Origin: F1-60-MAGs149 sp032119475
Lineage (GTDB): Bacteria > Actinomycetota > Thermoleophilia > Gaiellales > F1-60-MAGs149
Length of the DNA: 46,621 nt
Direction: 5' to 3'
Assembly (NCBI GenBank): GCA_032119475.1
Contig: JAUMCA010000028.1
Span: 1 to 46,621 of the forward strand
In this document: positions 14,628-22,566 of the stretch, one piece after another
Layout: each line of letters starts with the position of its first letter
Numbering within the stretch: the first letter of the stretch is position 1
The notes under the pieces: generated by a model
Told to the model about the DNA's origin: nothing
Database searches by the model: none
Seen by the model: only the letters and a program-made list of their open reading frames with translations
Program-made: the position numbers and the translations under genes

Positions 14628-16739
14628 GTGTCCTCGTTCTTCGCCGAACACGCCGTGCTCATCGCACTGGTGTGCGGAGCCATCACCGTCCTCTACGGAC
14701 TGATCCTCACCCGCTGGGTGCTGTCGAAGCCGTCCGGCGACGACAAGATGCGGGAGATCGCCGCGGCGATCCAGGAGGGCGCGTCGGCGTACCTGAGCCG
14801 CCAGTACCGCACGGTCGCGATCGTCGCGGTCATCCTCGCGGTCGTCCTCCTCGTCGTCCCGGATCTGGGCGGCTGGCGCGTCGCCGTCGGCTTCCTGATC
14901 GGCGCGATCCTGTCCGCCGCGGCCGGCTTCATCGGGATGAACGTCGCGGTCCGCGCCAACGTGCGCACCGCCGAGGCGGCCCGTTCGGGCCTCGGGCCGG
15001 CGCTCGACGTCGCGTTCAAGGGCGGCACGGTCACCGGCATCCTCGTCGTGGGCCTCGGCCTGATCGGTGTCGCCGGCTACTACGGCATCCTGATCGCCAC
15101 CGGCGCCACGCAGAGCCAGGCGATCTACGGCCTCGTCGGCCTCGGCTTCGGCGGCTCGCTGATCTCCGTCTTCGCGCGAGTCGGCGGCGGCATCTTCACC
15201 AAGGGCGCCGACGTCGGCGCCGACCTCGTCGGCAAGATCGAGGCCGGCATCCCCGAGGACGACCCGCGCAACCCGGCCGTGATCGCCGACAACGTCGGCG
15301 ACAACGTCGGCGACGACGCCGGCATGGCCGCCGACCTGTTCGAGACGTACGTGGTCTCGATCGTCGCGGCGATGCTGCTGCTCAGCCAGTTCACCGGGTC
15401 CGAGGCGCTCGTCGGCCTGCCCCTCATCCTCGGCGGCCTGTCCGGCCTCGCCTCCATCGTCGGCACGCTCGTCGTGCGCGTGAAGGAGGGCGGCTCCGTG
15501 ATGGGCGCCCTGTACCGGGGCGTGCTCGTGTCCGCGGTGATCGCGGCGATCCTGTTCATCCCGGCGATCTTCGCCCTCGACGACGAGATCACGAAGTACG
15601 CCGACGTGCTCGGCGGCGCGAACGCGGTCGACGTGTTCATCTGCGCCATGGTCGGCCTCGTCATCACCGCGCTCCTGATGGCGATCACCGAGTACTACAC
15701 CGGTACGCGCTGGAAGCCCGTCAAGGACGTCGCCGAGGCCTCGACGACGGGCCATGCGACGAACATCATCTCGGGCCTCGGCTACTCGATGCAGGCCACC
15801 GCGCTGCCCGTCGTCGTGATCGGCGGCGGCATCCTCATCTCGTACCAGTTCGCCGGGTTGGCCGGCATCGCGGTCGCGGTCGTCGCGATGCTCTCGATGG
15901 CGGGCGTCATCATCGCCCTCGACGCGTTCGGCCCGGTCACCGACAACGCCGGTGGCATCGCCGAGATGGCAGGGCTCCCCGAGGACGTCCGCAGCAAGGT
16001 CACCGACCCGCTCGACGCAGTCGGCAACACGACCAAGGCGGTCACGAAGGGCTACGCGATCGGGTCCGCGGGCCTCGCGGCCGTGATCCTGTTCGCGTCG
16101 TACCGCGACGAGCTGATCATCCGCCTCGAGGAGGCCGGCAAGCTCGAGGTCACGAACATCGCGTTCGACCTGTCCGACCCCTGGGTCGTCGTCGGCCTGC
16201 TGATCGGCGGCGCGATGCCGTTCGTGTTCGCCTCCTTCTGCATGAGCGCCGTCGGCAAGGCCGGCAAGGCGGTCGTCGAGGAGGTGCGCCGGCAGTTCCG
16301 CGAGAAGCCGGGCATCATGGACGGCAGCGAGCGGCCCGAATACGGCACCTGCGTCGACATCGTCACGCGCACCGCGCTCCGCGAGATGCTGGTCCCCGCG
16401 GCCATCCCGGTCGTCATCCCGATCCTGATCGGCCTGCTCGCGGTCTTCACCGACAGCGCACTGCAGATGCTCGGCGGTCTGCTGCTCGGCACGATCGTCA
16501 CGGGCCTGTTCCTCGCCATCTCGATGACGTCGGGCGGCGGGGCGTGGGACAACGCCAAGAAGCTGATCGAGGACGGCGCACACGGCGGCAAGGGCTCCAT
16601 CGCCCACCAGGCCGCGGTCACGGGCGACACCGTCGGCGATCCCTACAAGGACACCGCGGGCCCGGCGATCAACCCGATGATCAAGATCGCGAACATCGTC
16701 GCGATCCTGATCATCCCGCTGCTCGTCACGCTGGTCTAG
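14628..16739 (+). CDS. hppA: K+-insensitive proton-pumping membrane pyrophosphatase
   Basis: A 703-residue integral membrane protein with many hydrophobic segments that couples pyrophosphate hydrolysis to proton export. The substrate site is seen in TKGADVGADLVGKIEAGIP and the acidic run DNVGDNVGDDAGMAADLFE. The segment GNTTKAVTKGYAIGSAGLAA has lysine after NTT, the residue that replaces the K+ ion in the K+-independent, H+-pumping subfamily. GTG 14628 was chosen because AAGGAG lies six bases upstream and a hydrophobic segment follows at once. It is a single gene closed by a strong hairpin terminator. Confidence 0.95.
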   Translation: MSSFFAEHAVLIALVCGAITVLYGLILTRWVLSKPSGDDKMREIAAAIQEGASAYLSRQYRTVAIVAVILAVVLLVVPDLGGWRVAVGFLIGAILSAAAGFIGMNVAVRANVRTAEAARSGLGPALDVAFKGGTVTGILVVGLGLIGVAGYYGILIATGATQSQAIYGLVGLGFGGSLISVFARVGGGIFTKGADVGADLVGKIEAGIPEDDPRNPAVIADNVGDNVGDDAGMAADLFETYVVSIVAAMLLLSQFTGSEALVGLPLILGGLSGLASIVGTLVVRVKEGGSVMGALYRGVLVSAVIAAILFIPAIFALDDEITKYADVLGGANAVDVFICAMVGLVITALLMAITEYYTGTRWKPVKDVAEASTTGHATNIISGLGYSMQATALPVVVIGGGILISYQFAGLAGIAVAVVAMLSMAGVIIALDAFGPVTDNAGGIAEMAGLPEDVRSKVTDPLDAVGNTTKAVTKGYAIGSAGLAAVILFASYRDELIIRLEEAGKLEVTNIAFDLSDPWVVVGLLIGGAMPFVFASFCMSAVGKAGKAVVEEVRRQFREKPGIMDGSERPEYGTCVDIVTRTALREMLVPAAIPVVIPILIGLLAVFTDSALQMLGGLLLGTIVTGLFLAISMTSGGGAWDNAKKLIEDGAHGGKGSIAHQAAVTGDTVGDPYKDTAGPAINPMIKIANIVAILIIPLLVTLV

Positions 16740-16753
16740 GCAACGCCATGCGA

Positions 16754-16787
16754 AGGGGCCCCGTCGGCAGCCGCCGGCGGGGCCCCT
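16754..16787. terminator. Strong hairpin terminator after the pyrophosphatase gene
   Basis: A 15-bp stem (AGGGGCCCCGTCGGC with GCCGGCGGGGCCCCT, one G-T wobble) and a four-base loop AGCC lie 14 bases after the stop. There is no T-run, as is common in high-GC actinobacteria. It also sits just beyond the end of the convergent SDR gene and could serve both. Confidence 0.8.
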
Positions 16788-16800
16788 CTCGCGTTGGCGG

Positions 16801-17514
16801 TCAGATGCCGGCGAGCAGGCCGCCGTCGACCGGCAGCGCCACGCCGGTGACCCACGCGGCCTCGTCCGAGCCGAGGTAGACGAAGGCGTCGGCGATGTCC
16901 GTTCCGGTGCCCAATCGGCCGAGGGGGTGGAGGCCCGTGGCGTAGGCCTCGACGGCCGCCGGGTCCTCCTGGGCCTCGAGGAAGTCCTTCAGCATCTGGG
17001 TCTGGGTGAACCCCGGGCAGACGCAGTTGGCGCGCACGCCATGCGGGGCCCCGTCCAGCGCGATGCACTTGGTCAGCATCACGACGCCGGCCTTGGAGGC
17101 GCAGTACGCCGCCTGGTTGGCGGAGCCGTCGAGCCCGACCACCGACCCGGTCAGGAGCACGCAGCCGCGCGACGCCTTCAACGGCTCCCAGGCGGCGCGC
17201 AGGAAGCGGTGGACGGAGGTGAGGTTGACGTCGATCGCATCGTCCCACTCGGCGTCGTCGATCTCCCACAGCGCGCCGACGCACGGGCGCCCGGCGTTCA
17301 GCACGAGCAGATCGAGGCCCCCGAGGCGGCCGACGGCATCGGCGATGGCCCCGCGCACCGCGGCCCCGTCGCGGATATCGGCGGTGAGGTCACCGCCTGC
17401 GAGGTCGAGGGACAGCACGTCAGCGCCCTCGGCGCGGAAGCGGTCGACGATTGCCGCGCCGATGCCGGAGGAACCTCCGGTCACGACGGCGCGCTTGCCA
17501 GCGAGTCGGGTCAT
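16801..17514 (-). CDS. Short-chain dehydrogenase/reductase
   Basis: A 237-residue classical SDR. TGGSSGIGAA near residue 14 is the nucleotide motif, LVLNAGRP the NNAG-like motif, VLLTGSVV contains the catalytic serine, and YCASK the catalytic Tyr-x-x-x-Lys. The substrate is unknown. An aspartate after the second strand (LSLDLAGGD) favours NAD over NADP. I chose ATG 17514; the in-frame ATG at 17526 belongs to a TATGCT -10 box seven bases before 17514, so it is unlikely to be translated. It converges on the pyrophosphatase terminator. Confidence 0.88.
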   Translation of the reverse strand: MTRLAGKRAVVTGGSSGIGAAIVDRFRAEGADVLSLDLAGGDLTADIRDGAAVRGAIADAVGRLGGLDLLVLNAGRPCVGALWEIDDAEWDDAIDVNLTSVHRFLRAAWEPLKASRGCVLLTGSVVGLDGSANQAAYCASKAGVVMLTKCIALDGAPHGVRANCVCPGFTQTQMLKDFLEAQEDPAAVEAYATGLHPLGRLGTGTDIADAFVYLGSDEAAWVTGVALPVDGGLLAGI

Positions 17515-17521
17515 GGCCGGC

Positions 17522-17527
17522 AGCATA
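17522..17527 (-). promoter_or_regulatory. -10 element of a probable leaderless promoter for the SDR gene
   Basis: TATGCT (17527-17522) lies seven bases before ATG 17514. The ATG inside this box can mislead start prediction. Confidence 0.5.
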
Positions 17528-17544
17528 TCCCGGTCGTGGCGACC

Positions 17545-18828
17545 CTAGCCGGACGTCAGCACGCGCAGGGTGACCGGGTCGCCCTCGCACACCGCGAGCT
17601 CGGCGATGCGAGCGCAGGCGGCCCGCGCGCTGCCCTCGCGGGCGGGGTGCGTGACGATCACGAGCTGGGCGCGGCCGTCGGCGGCGCGCTGGACGACGGA
17701 GTCGATGGACACCGCCTCCTCGGCGAGCGTCGCGGCGATGCGCGCCAGGACGCCCGGCTCGTCCTTGACGTCGAAGCGGATGTAGAGCGCGGAGACCACA
17801 TCGTCCGCCGGCACGAGCGGCAGGTCACGCAGGAAGCCCTCGGCGCGCGGGAAGCCGGTCCCCGAGGTGCCGAGGACGCCCATCAGGTCGCCGATCACCG
17901 CCGACGCCGTCTCGTCGCCGCCCGCGCCCGGCCCGACCAGCGTGATCTCGCGGATCGCGTCGCCGCGAAGCATCACGGCGTTGAACGAGCCGTTGACGGC
18001 GCTCAGCGGGTGCGCATGGGGGACCAGCGTGGGCGCGACGCCGACCACGACCCCGCGGCCGGCCCGACGGGCCTGCCCGATCAGCTTCACGCTGTACCCC
18101 AGATCGTGCGCGAAGCCGACGTCGAGGGCATCGAGCCGGTCGATGCCCTCGTGGGGGACGTCGTCGATCGTCACGCGCGTGTGGAAGGCGATCATCGCCA
18201 GGATCGCCACCTTCGCGGCGGCGTCGCCGCCCGTGACGTCCTCCGTCGGATCGGCCTCGGCGTAGCCGAGGCGCTGGGCCTCCGCGAGGACGGTGGCGTA
18301 GTCCGCGCCGTCGGCCATCTGGGTCAGCATGAAGTTCGTGGTGCCGTTGACGATGCCGAGCACGGCGTTGACCTCGCTCGCGATCATCGACTCACGCAGC
18401 ACCTTGACGACCGGGATCGCGGCGCAGACGCTCGCCTCGAAGCGCAGCTGCACCCCGTGCTGCTCGGCCGAGGCGAACAACTCGGCTCCGTGGCGGGCAA
18501 GCAGCTGCTTGTTGGCCGTGACGACCGACTTGCCCGCGGCGAACAGCTCGAGGAGCCACGTGCGGGTCGGCTCGACACCGCCCATCACCTCCGCCACGAC
18601 CGCGATGCCCGGATCGTCGCGGATCGCCGCGAAATCGTCCGTCAGCACACCGTCGCGCGGCGTCTGCGCCCGCGGAGCCGCCACGTCGCGCACGAGGGCG
18701 CGGCGCACCTCGACCGGCGCACCGAGGACGCGCGCGACGTCCTCCCCGCGTGCGGTCAGCAGGCGATCGACGGCCGCGCCGACGGTGCCGTAGCCGAGCA
18801 ATCCGATGCCGATGGGGGTGGCGCCCAT
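17545..18828 (-). CDS. hom: Homoserine dehydrogenase
   Basis: A 427-residue enzyme reducing aspartate semialdehyde to homoserine, the branch point to threonine and methionine. GLLGYGTVGAAV is the nucleotide-binding motif, TANKQLLARHG holds the catalytic lysine, ASVCAAIPVV and GIVNGTTNFML are family signatures, and AEADPTEDVTGGDAAAK the catalytic region. Residues from about 345 form an ACT domain (YIRFDVKDEPGVLARIA), the usual site of feedback by threonine. It is transcribed divergently from thrC across only 39 bp, rather than in the hom-thrC-thrB order common elsewhere. Confidence 0.95.
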   Translation of the reverse strand: MGATPIGIGLLGYGTVGAAVDRLLTARGEDVARVLGAPVEVRRALVRDVAAPRAQTPRDGVLTDDFAAIRDDPGIAVVAEVMGGVEPTRTWLLELFAAGKSVVTANKQLLARHGAELFASAEQHGVQLRFEASVCAAIPVVKVLRESMIASEVNAVLGIVNGTTNFMLTQMADGADYATVLAEAQRLGYAEADPTEDVTGGDAAAKVAILAMIAFHTRVTIDDVPHEGIDRLDALDVGFAHDLGYSVKLIGQARRAGRGVVVGVAPTLVPHAHPLSAVNGSFNAVMLRGDAIREITLVGPGAGGDETASAVIGDLMGVLGTSGTGFPRAEGFLRDLPLVPADDVVSALYIRFDVKDEPGVLARIAATLAEEAVSIDSVVQRAADGRAQLVIVTHPAREGSARAACARIAELAVCEGDPVTLRVLTSG

Positions 18829-18837
18829 GCGCGAGGC

Positions 18838-18858
18838 AGCGTAGCGGTCGGGTACGGT
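18838..18858. promoter_or_regulatory. Face-to-face divergent -10 elements for hom and thrC
   Basis: TACGCT on the minus strand (18843-18838) is nine bases before the hom ATG. TACGGT on the plus strand (18853-18858) is nine bases before the thrC ATG. The two boxes are separated by nine bases, so the promoters must overlap and polymerase could probably not occupy both at once. Confidence 0.45.
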
Positions 18859-18867
18859 TCAGGACGC

Positions 18868-19938
18868 ATGACGGCGTCCACGCGCAGCCTCGGCCTGATC
18901 GCGCGCTACCGCGATCGCCTTCCCGTCGACGACGCCACGCCGCTCGTCTCGCTCGGCGAGGGATCGACGCCGCTGCTTCGCGCGCCGCGGCTCGGCGCGC
19001 GGCTCGGGGTCGACCTGTGGCTGAAGGTGGAGGGGGCCAATCCGACCGGGTCGTTCAAGGACCGAGGCATGACGATGGCCCTCTCGCGCGCCGCCCAGGA
19101 TGGCGCGAAGGCGGTCATCTGCGCCTCCACGGGCAACACGTCGGCCTCGGCGGCCGCGTACTCGGCCCGGGCCGGCATCCGCTGCGTCGTCGTGATCCCC
19201 GGCGGCAAGGTCGCGCTCGGCAAGCTGGCCCAGGCGCAGGTGGCGGGGGCGCAGGTCGTGCAGATCGACGGCTCCTTCGACGATGCGCTGCGGATGGTGC
19301 GGATGATGAGCGACGAGCACCCCATCACGCTCGTCAACAACCTCAATCCCTACCGGCTCGAGGGCCAGAAAACCGCGGCGTGGGAGATCATCGACGACCT
19401 CGGGCGCGCCCCGGAGTGGATGTGCCTGCCCGTCGGCAACGGCGGCAACATCACCGCCTACTGGCGCGGGTACCGCGAGTCGCTGGAGCGCGGCCACATC
19501 GACCGGCTCCCGCGCATGCTCGGCGCGCAGGCGGAGGGATCCGCCGCGATGGTGCGCGGCGAGGACGTGCTGGCGCCGGAGACGATCGCGACCGCGATCC
19601 GGATCGGCGCGCCGGTGCGCCGCGAGGAGGCGGGTGCGGCGGCCCGCGACTCGGACGGCGGCTTCGCCGCGGCGAGCGATCGCGAGATCCTCGACTGGTT
19701 CGGCCACGTCGTCCGCGACGAGGGCGTCTTCTGCGAGCCGTCCAGCGCGGCGTCGCTCGCCGGTCTGGCGAACGCGCGCCGTGACGGCCTGGTCGCCGAG
19801 GGGGCCGAGGTGGTCTGCGTCCTGACCGGCAACGGCCTCAAGGACCCGGACAACGCGATCGCCGAGAGCGCACCGCCCATCACGATCCCGGCGGAGCGCG
19901 CGGCGCTCGAGGGGATCGTGCTCGGCACCGCGGGATGA
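18868..19938 (+). CDS. thrC: Threonine synthase
   Basis: A 356-residue PLP enzyme converting O-phosphohomoserine to threonine. PTGSFKDRGM contains the PLP lysine, ASTGNTSASAAAY follows, and LPVGNGGNI binds the cofactor phosphate. SLGEGSTPLL near the start is typical of the family. A Glu/Gly/Ala-rich insert lies around residues 215-260. The gene overlaps the first of two EamA exporters by 4 nt. Homoserine kinase (thrB) is not in this window. Confidence 0.95.
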   Translation: MTASTRSLGLIARYRDRLPVDDATPLVSLGEGSTPLLRAPRLGARLGVDLWLKVEGANPTGSFKDRGMTMALSRAAQDGAKAVICASTGNTSASAAAYSARAGIRCVVVIPGGKVALGKLAQAQVAGAQVVQIDGSFDDALRMVRMMSDEHPITLVNNLNPYRLEGQKTAAWEIIDDLGRAPEWMCLPVGNGGNITAYWRGYRESLERGHIDRLPRMLGAQAEGSAAMVRGEDVLAPETIATAIRIGAPVRREEAGAAARDSDGGFAAASDREILDWFGHVVRDEGVFCEPSSAASLAGLANARRDGLVAEGAEVVCVLTGNGLKDPDNAIAESAPPITIPAERAALEGIVLGTAG

Positions 19939-20783
19939 TCGCGCTCGCGGGCGGCGGTATCGCCGCCCTGATGTGGGGCGTGTCGACGATCCTCGCCGGA
20001 CGGGCCGCGCGGCAGATCGGTCCCTCGTCCACGCTGGCCCTGGTCGGCGCGGGCGGATTGGTCCTCGTCGTGCCGATCGTCGTGGTGATCGGCCTGCCGG
20101 ACGCCACGCCGCGCGATTGGGCGCTCCTCGTCATCGCCGGCTTCGGATCGGCGCTCGGGCTGCGCCTGACCTACGCGGCGCTGGCCCGGGGCAAGGTCGG
20201 CGTGGTGGTCGCGATCACGAGCACCGAGGGCGCCATCGCCGCGGTCATCGCGGTGATCCTCGGCGAGGCGATCGGAGGGGTGGCGGCTGCGGGTATCGTC
20301 ATCGCCACCGTCGGGGTCGCCGCGGTCGGCGCTGGACGGCACGCCGAGGACTCGGCCTTCGCCGTCCGCGACAACCGCCGCGCAGCGCTGACGGCCGGTG
20401 CGGCCGCGGCGGTCTTCGGCTCGTCGCTCTACGTCTCCGGCGATCTGGCGGGCCGGGTCGGGGGCCCCTGGGTGGTGCTGTTCGCCCGCGTCACCGGGCT
20501 CGTGACCATGGGCGTGCCGCTGCTGCTCCAGAGGCAGCTCCGCCGGGAGCGACCGGCGCTGTGGTTCGCGCTCGCGGCCGGGCTCTGCGAGTCGACCGGG
20601 TTCCTCGGGTTCCTGTGGGGCGCGAGCGCCGGCATCGGCATCGCGGCCGTGATGGCGACCCAGTACGCGACGATCGCGACCGTGCTGTCCTGGCTCCTGT
20701 TCCGCGAGCGGCTCTCGCCCGTGCAGCTCGGCGGGCTCGGCGCGGTCGTGATGGGGATGGCGCTCGTAGCGGTCGGCGGCTGA
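19935..20783 (+). CDS. EamA/DMT-family transporter (first of a tandem pair)
   Basis: A 282-residue membrane protein with about ten hydrophobic helices in two EamA repeats, each starting with a GGGIAALMWGVS-like or AAAVFGSSLYVSG-like helix. DMT transporters of this kind (for example RhtA) export amino acids and other metabolites. It overlaps thrC by ATGA, and the next EamA gene starts within its stop codon (TGATG), so all three genes are coupled. Export of threonine or homoserine is inferred from context. Confidence 0.85.
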   Translation: MIALAGGGIAALMWGVSTILAGRAARQIGPSSTLALVGAGGLVLVVPIVVVIGLPDATPRDWALLVIAGFGSALGLRLTYAALARGKVGVVVAITSTEGAIAAVIAVILGEAIGGVAAAGIVIATVGVAAVGAGRHAEDSAFAVRDNRRAALTAGAAAAVFGSSLYVSGDLAGRVGGPWVVLFARVTGLVTMGVPLLLQRQLRRERPALWFALAAGLCESTGFLGFLWGASAGIGIAAVMATQYATIATVLSWLLFRERLSPVQLGGLGAVVMGMALVAVGG

Positions 20784-21625
20784 TGGGCATCGCCATCGGC
20801 ATCCTGTCGGCGATCGTGTGGGGCGTCGCGGGGGTGGCGGGCAGTCTCGGTGCACGGCAGGTGGGCCCGAGTCGGGCGATCGCGTGGTCGATGGTGCTCG
20901 GGATGGCGCTTGGCATCCCCCTCGCGCTCCTGTCGGGGATGCCGGGACGGATCGATGCCCGGATGGGCCTCTGGATCCTGCTCGTCAGCGCGTGCATGCT
21001 GCTCGGCCTCGTCTGCGTCTACGCCGGGGTGCGGTACGGCAGCATCTCCGTCGTCGCGCCGATCTCCGCGACCTACGGCGGCGTGGGTGCGGTGATCGCG
21101 ATCGCGCTCGGCGAGCCGGTGACGGCGATCGCCGCCGTGGCGCTCGCCCTGGCGGTGGCCGGGGCCTTCCTCGCCGCGCGCGGCGAGACGGCGGAGCCGG
21201 GAGCCGCGTACTCGAACCAGCGCGTCGCCGCCCTGTTCGGCGCCGGCGCGGCCGTCGCGTGGGGTGTGCAGCTGTGGGCAGGCGGTGAGATCCAGGACGA
21301 CCTCGGCGCCTCCTGGCTCGTCGCGTCGGCGCGGATGATCGGCGTCCTCCTGATCGCCCTGCCCCTGCTCGTGCGCGGGCGGCTCCGGGTCCCGCGACGC
21401 GCGCTCCCGTACCTCGCCCTCGCCGGCGTCGGCGAGGTCGTGGGCTTCACGCTCTATCTGGTCGCGAGCGGCTACGGCATCGCCCAGGCCGCGGTCCTGA
21501 CGGGCCAGTACGGCACGGTGGCCGCGCTGATCGGCGTGGCGGTGCTGAAGGAGCGCCTGATGCCGACGCAGGTCATCGGCATCGCCCTGATCGTCGTGGC
21601 CGTCGTCGGCCTGTCGGTCGGCTAG
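20783..21625 (+). CDS. EamA/DMT-family transporter (second of a tandem pair)
   Basis: A 280-residue membrane protein with the same ten-helix, two-repeat layout as its upstream neighbour, beginning MGIAIGILSAIVWGVAGVAG. Both have the G-x-R-Q-x-GPS element after the first helix (AARQIGPS and GARQVGPS) and a similar AxxTQYATIA or LTGQYGTVA segment, so they probably arose by duplication. They may work as a heterodimer or carry different substrates. Its stop TAG shares CTAG with the convergent HAD-like gene. Confidence 0.85.
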   Translation: MGIAIGILSAIVWGVAGVAGSLGARQVGPSRAIAWSMVLGMALGIPLALLSGMPGRIDARMGLWILLVSACMLLGLVCVYAGVRYGSISVVAPISATYGGVGAVIAIALGEPVTAIAAVALALAVAGAFLAARGETAEPGAAYSNQRVAALFGAGAAVAWGVQLWAGGEIQDDLGASWLVASARMIGVLLIALPLLVRGRLRVPRRALPYLALAGVGEVVGFTLYLVASGYGIAQAAVLTGQYGTVAALIGVAVLKERLMPTQVIGIALIVVAVVGLSVG

Positions 21626-22107
21626 GCGAGCGCGGCGCGCAGGGCGTCCGGCGTCGACACCAGATCGGCGTCGGCTCCGACCGCCGCACGCGCACCCGAG
21701 ATGGCATCGTCGAGCGAGCCGTCTCCGGCGACGATCGCGTGGAAGGGTCGTGCGGCACCGAGCTGCTGCAGCAAGAGCTCGAGCGCGGGTGCGGGGAGCG
21801 CGCTCGCACAGGCCATGCGGCGTCCGTCCCGGGCCGCGCGCCGGAGCAACGCATTGACCCCCGGATCCGGCACGAGGCGGACCGGCGCGTGCGCCTCGAA
21901 CCAGCGGATCAGCTCCTGCCGCCAGTTGGCGACCTCCGTGCCGGCCCACGCGTCGATCGCCTGCAAGGCCGAGGCGGCGTCGGCGGGCAGGGCGCCGGCG
22001 TCGAGAGGGGGAGTCCCGCCGAGGCGGCTCGCGAGGTACTGCGCGGCGTCCGCGACGAGCGCGTCGACGTCGGCCAGCGCGCGGTCGGTGACGATCAGGG
22101 ACGACAT
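21622..22107 (-). CDS. HAD-like protein lacking the catalytic aspartate motif
   Basis: A 161-residue protein whose C-terminal half looks like a HAD phosphatase: the CASALPAPALELLLQQLG region corresponds to motif II, and VAGDGSLDDAISGARAAVG with DLVSTPDALRAAL to the last part. The expected N-terminal DxDG motif is replaced by IVTDRALADVD, so catalysis as a classic HAD is doubtful. ATG 22107 overlaps the end of the upstream VanZ gene by 13 nt. It could be a binding protein or a decayed enzyme. The assignment is tentative. Confidence 0.5.
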   Translation of the reverse strand: MSSLIVTDRALADVDALVADAAQYLASRLGGTPPLDAGALPADAASALQAIDAWAGTEVANWRQELIRWFEAHAPVRLVPDPGVNALLRRAARDGRRMACASALPAPALELLLQQLGAARPFHAIVAGDGSLDDAISGARAAVGADADLVSTPDALRAALA

Positions 22108-22460
22108 CGACGGAGACGGTAGACGGCCACAGCGGCGACCACGCCGATCCCGAGCGCGTCGATGGCGACGTCGCTCGGCGCGCCGTTGCGGGTGGGCACC
22201 TGCGACTGATGGACCTCGTCGACGACCGCGTAGGCGAGGGCGAGTGCCGTGGCGAGGGCGAGGCCGCGCGTGGGCCGGGCCCCGGAGAGGCGCAGGGCGA
22301 CCAGGAGGGACGCGGCGAGGGCGCCGAACGCCGCGACGTGCGCGGCCTTGCGCAGCACGGTGTCCAGCGTGCCGCTGGCGATGGCGAGGTCCGGCGTCGA
22401 ACTGGCCCACCACAGCGCCGCCGCGATCGCGAGGGGCGGGATCCACGCGAGCCAGCGCAC
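22095..22460 (-). CDS. VanZ-like membrane protein
   Basis: A 121-residue protein with about four membrane segments. The VanZ signature is present: KAAHVAAFGALAASLL, DEVHQSQVPTRNGAPSDVAID and then ALGIGVV. The function of stand-alone VanZ proteins is unknown; the namesake gives low-level teicoplanin resistance. GTG 22460 was chosen because TACGCT lies six bases upstream, exactly as at ileS, and the first membrane helix follows. Upstream in-frame starts at 22568 or 22574 would add a basic segment and overlap the start of the divergent gene. Confidence 0.75.
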   Translation of the reverse strand: MRWLAWIPPLAIAAALWWASSTPDLAIASGTLDTVLRKAAHVAAFGALAASLLVALRLSGARPTRGLALATALALAYAVVDEVHQSQVPTRNGAPSDVAIDALGIGVVAAVAVYRLRRCRP

Positions 22461-22466
22461 GCCGGC

Positions 22467-22472
22467 AGCGTA
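22467..22472 (-). promoter_or_regulatory. -10 element of a probable leaderless promoter for the VanZ-like gene
   Basis: TACGCT with GG in front lies six bases before GTG 22460, nearly the same sequence and spacing as upstream of ileS. Confidence 0.5.
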
Positions 22473-22566
22473 CCGGCGCGCCGCGGGGAGGCTGCCGCGC
22501 GCCCACCGCGCGAGATCGCGCTCCGCCCGTGCGGCCGCTGCCGCCAGTTCGCGCCAGCCTCCGGCC

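Noticed and set aside
14544..16607. A 687-codon open frame on the minus strand opposite the pyrophosphatase
   Set aside because: It is rich in Asp, Glu, Gly, Arg and His and is a mirror of the high-GC codons of the membrane pyrophosphatase, which has clear motifs.
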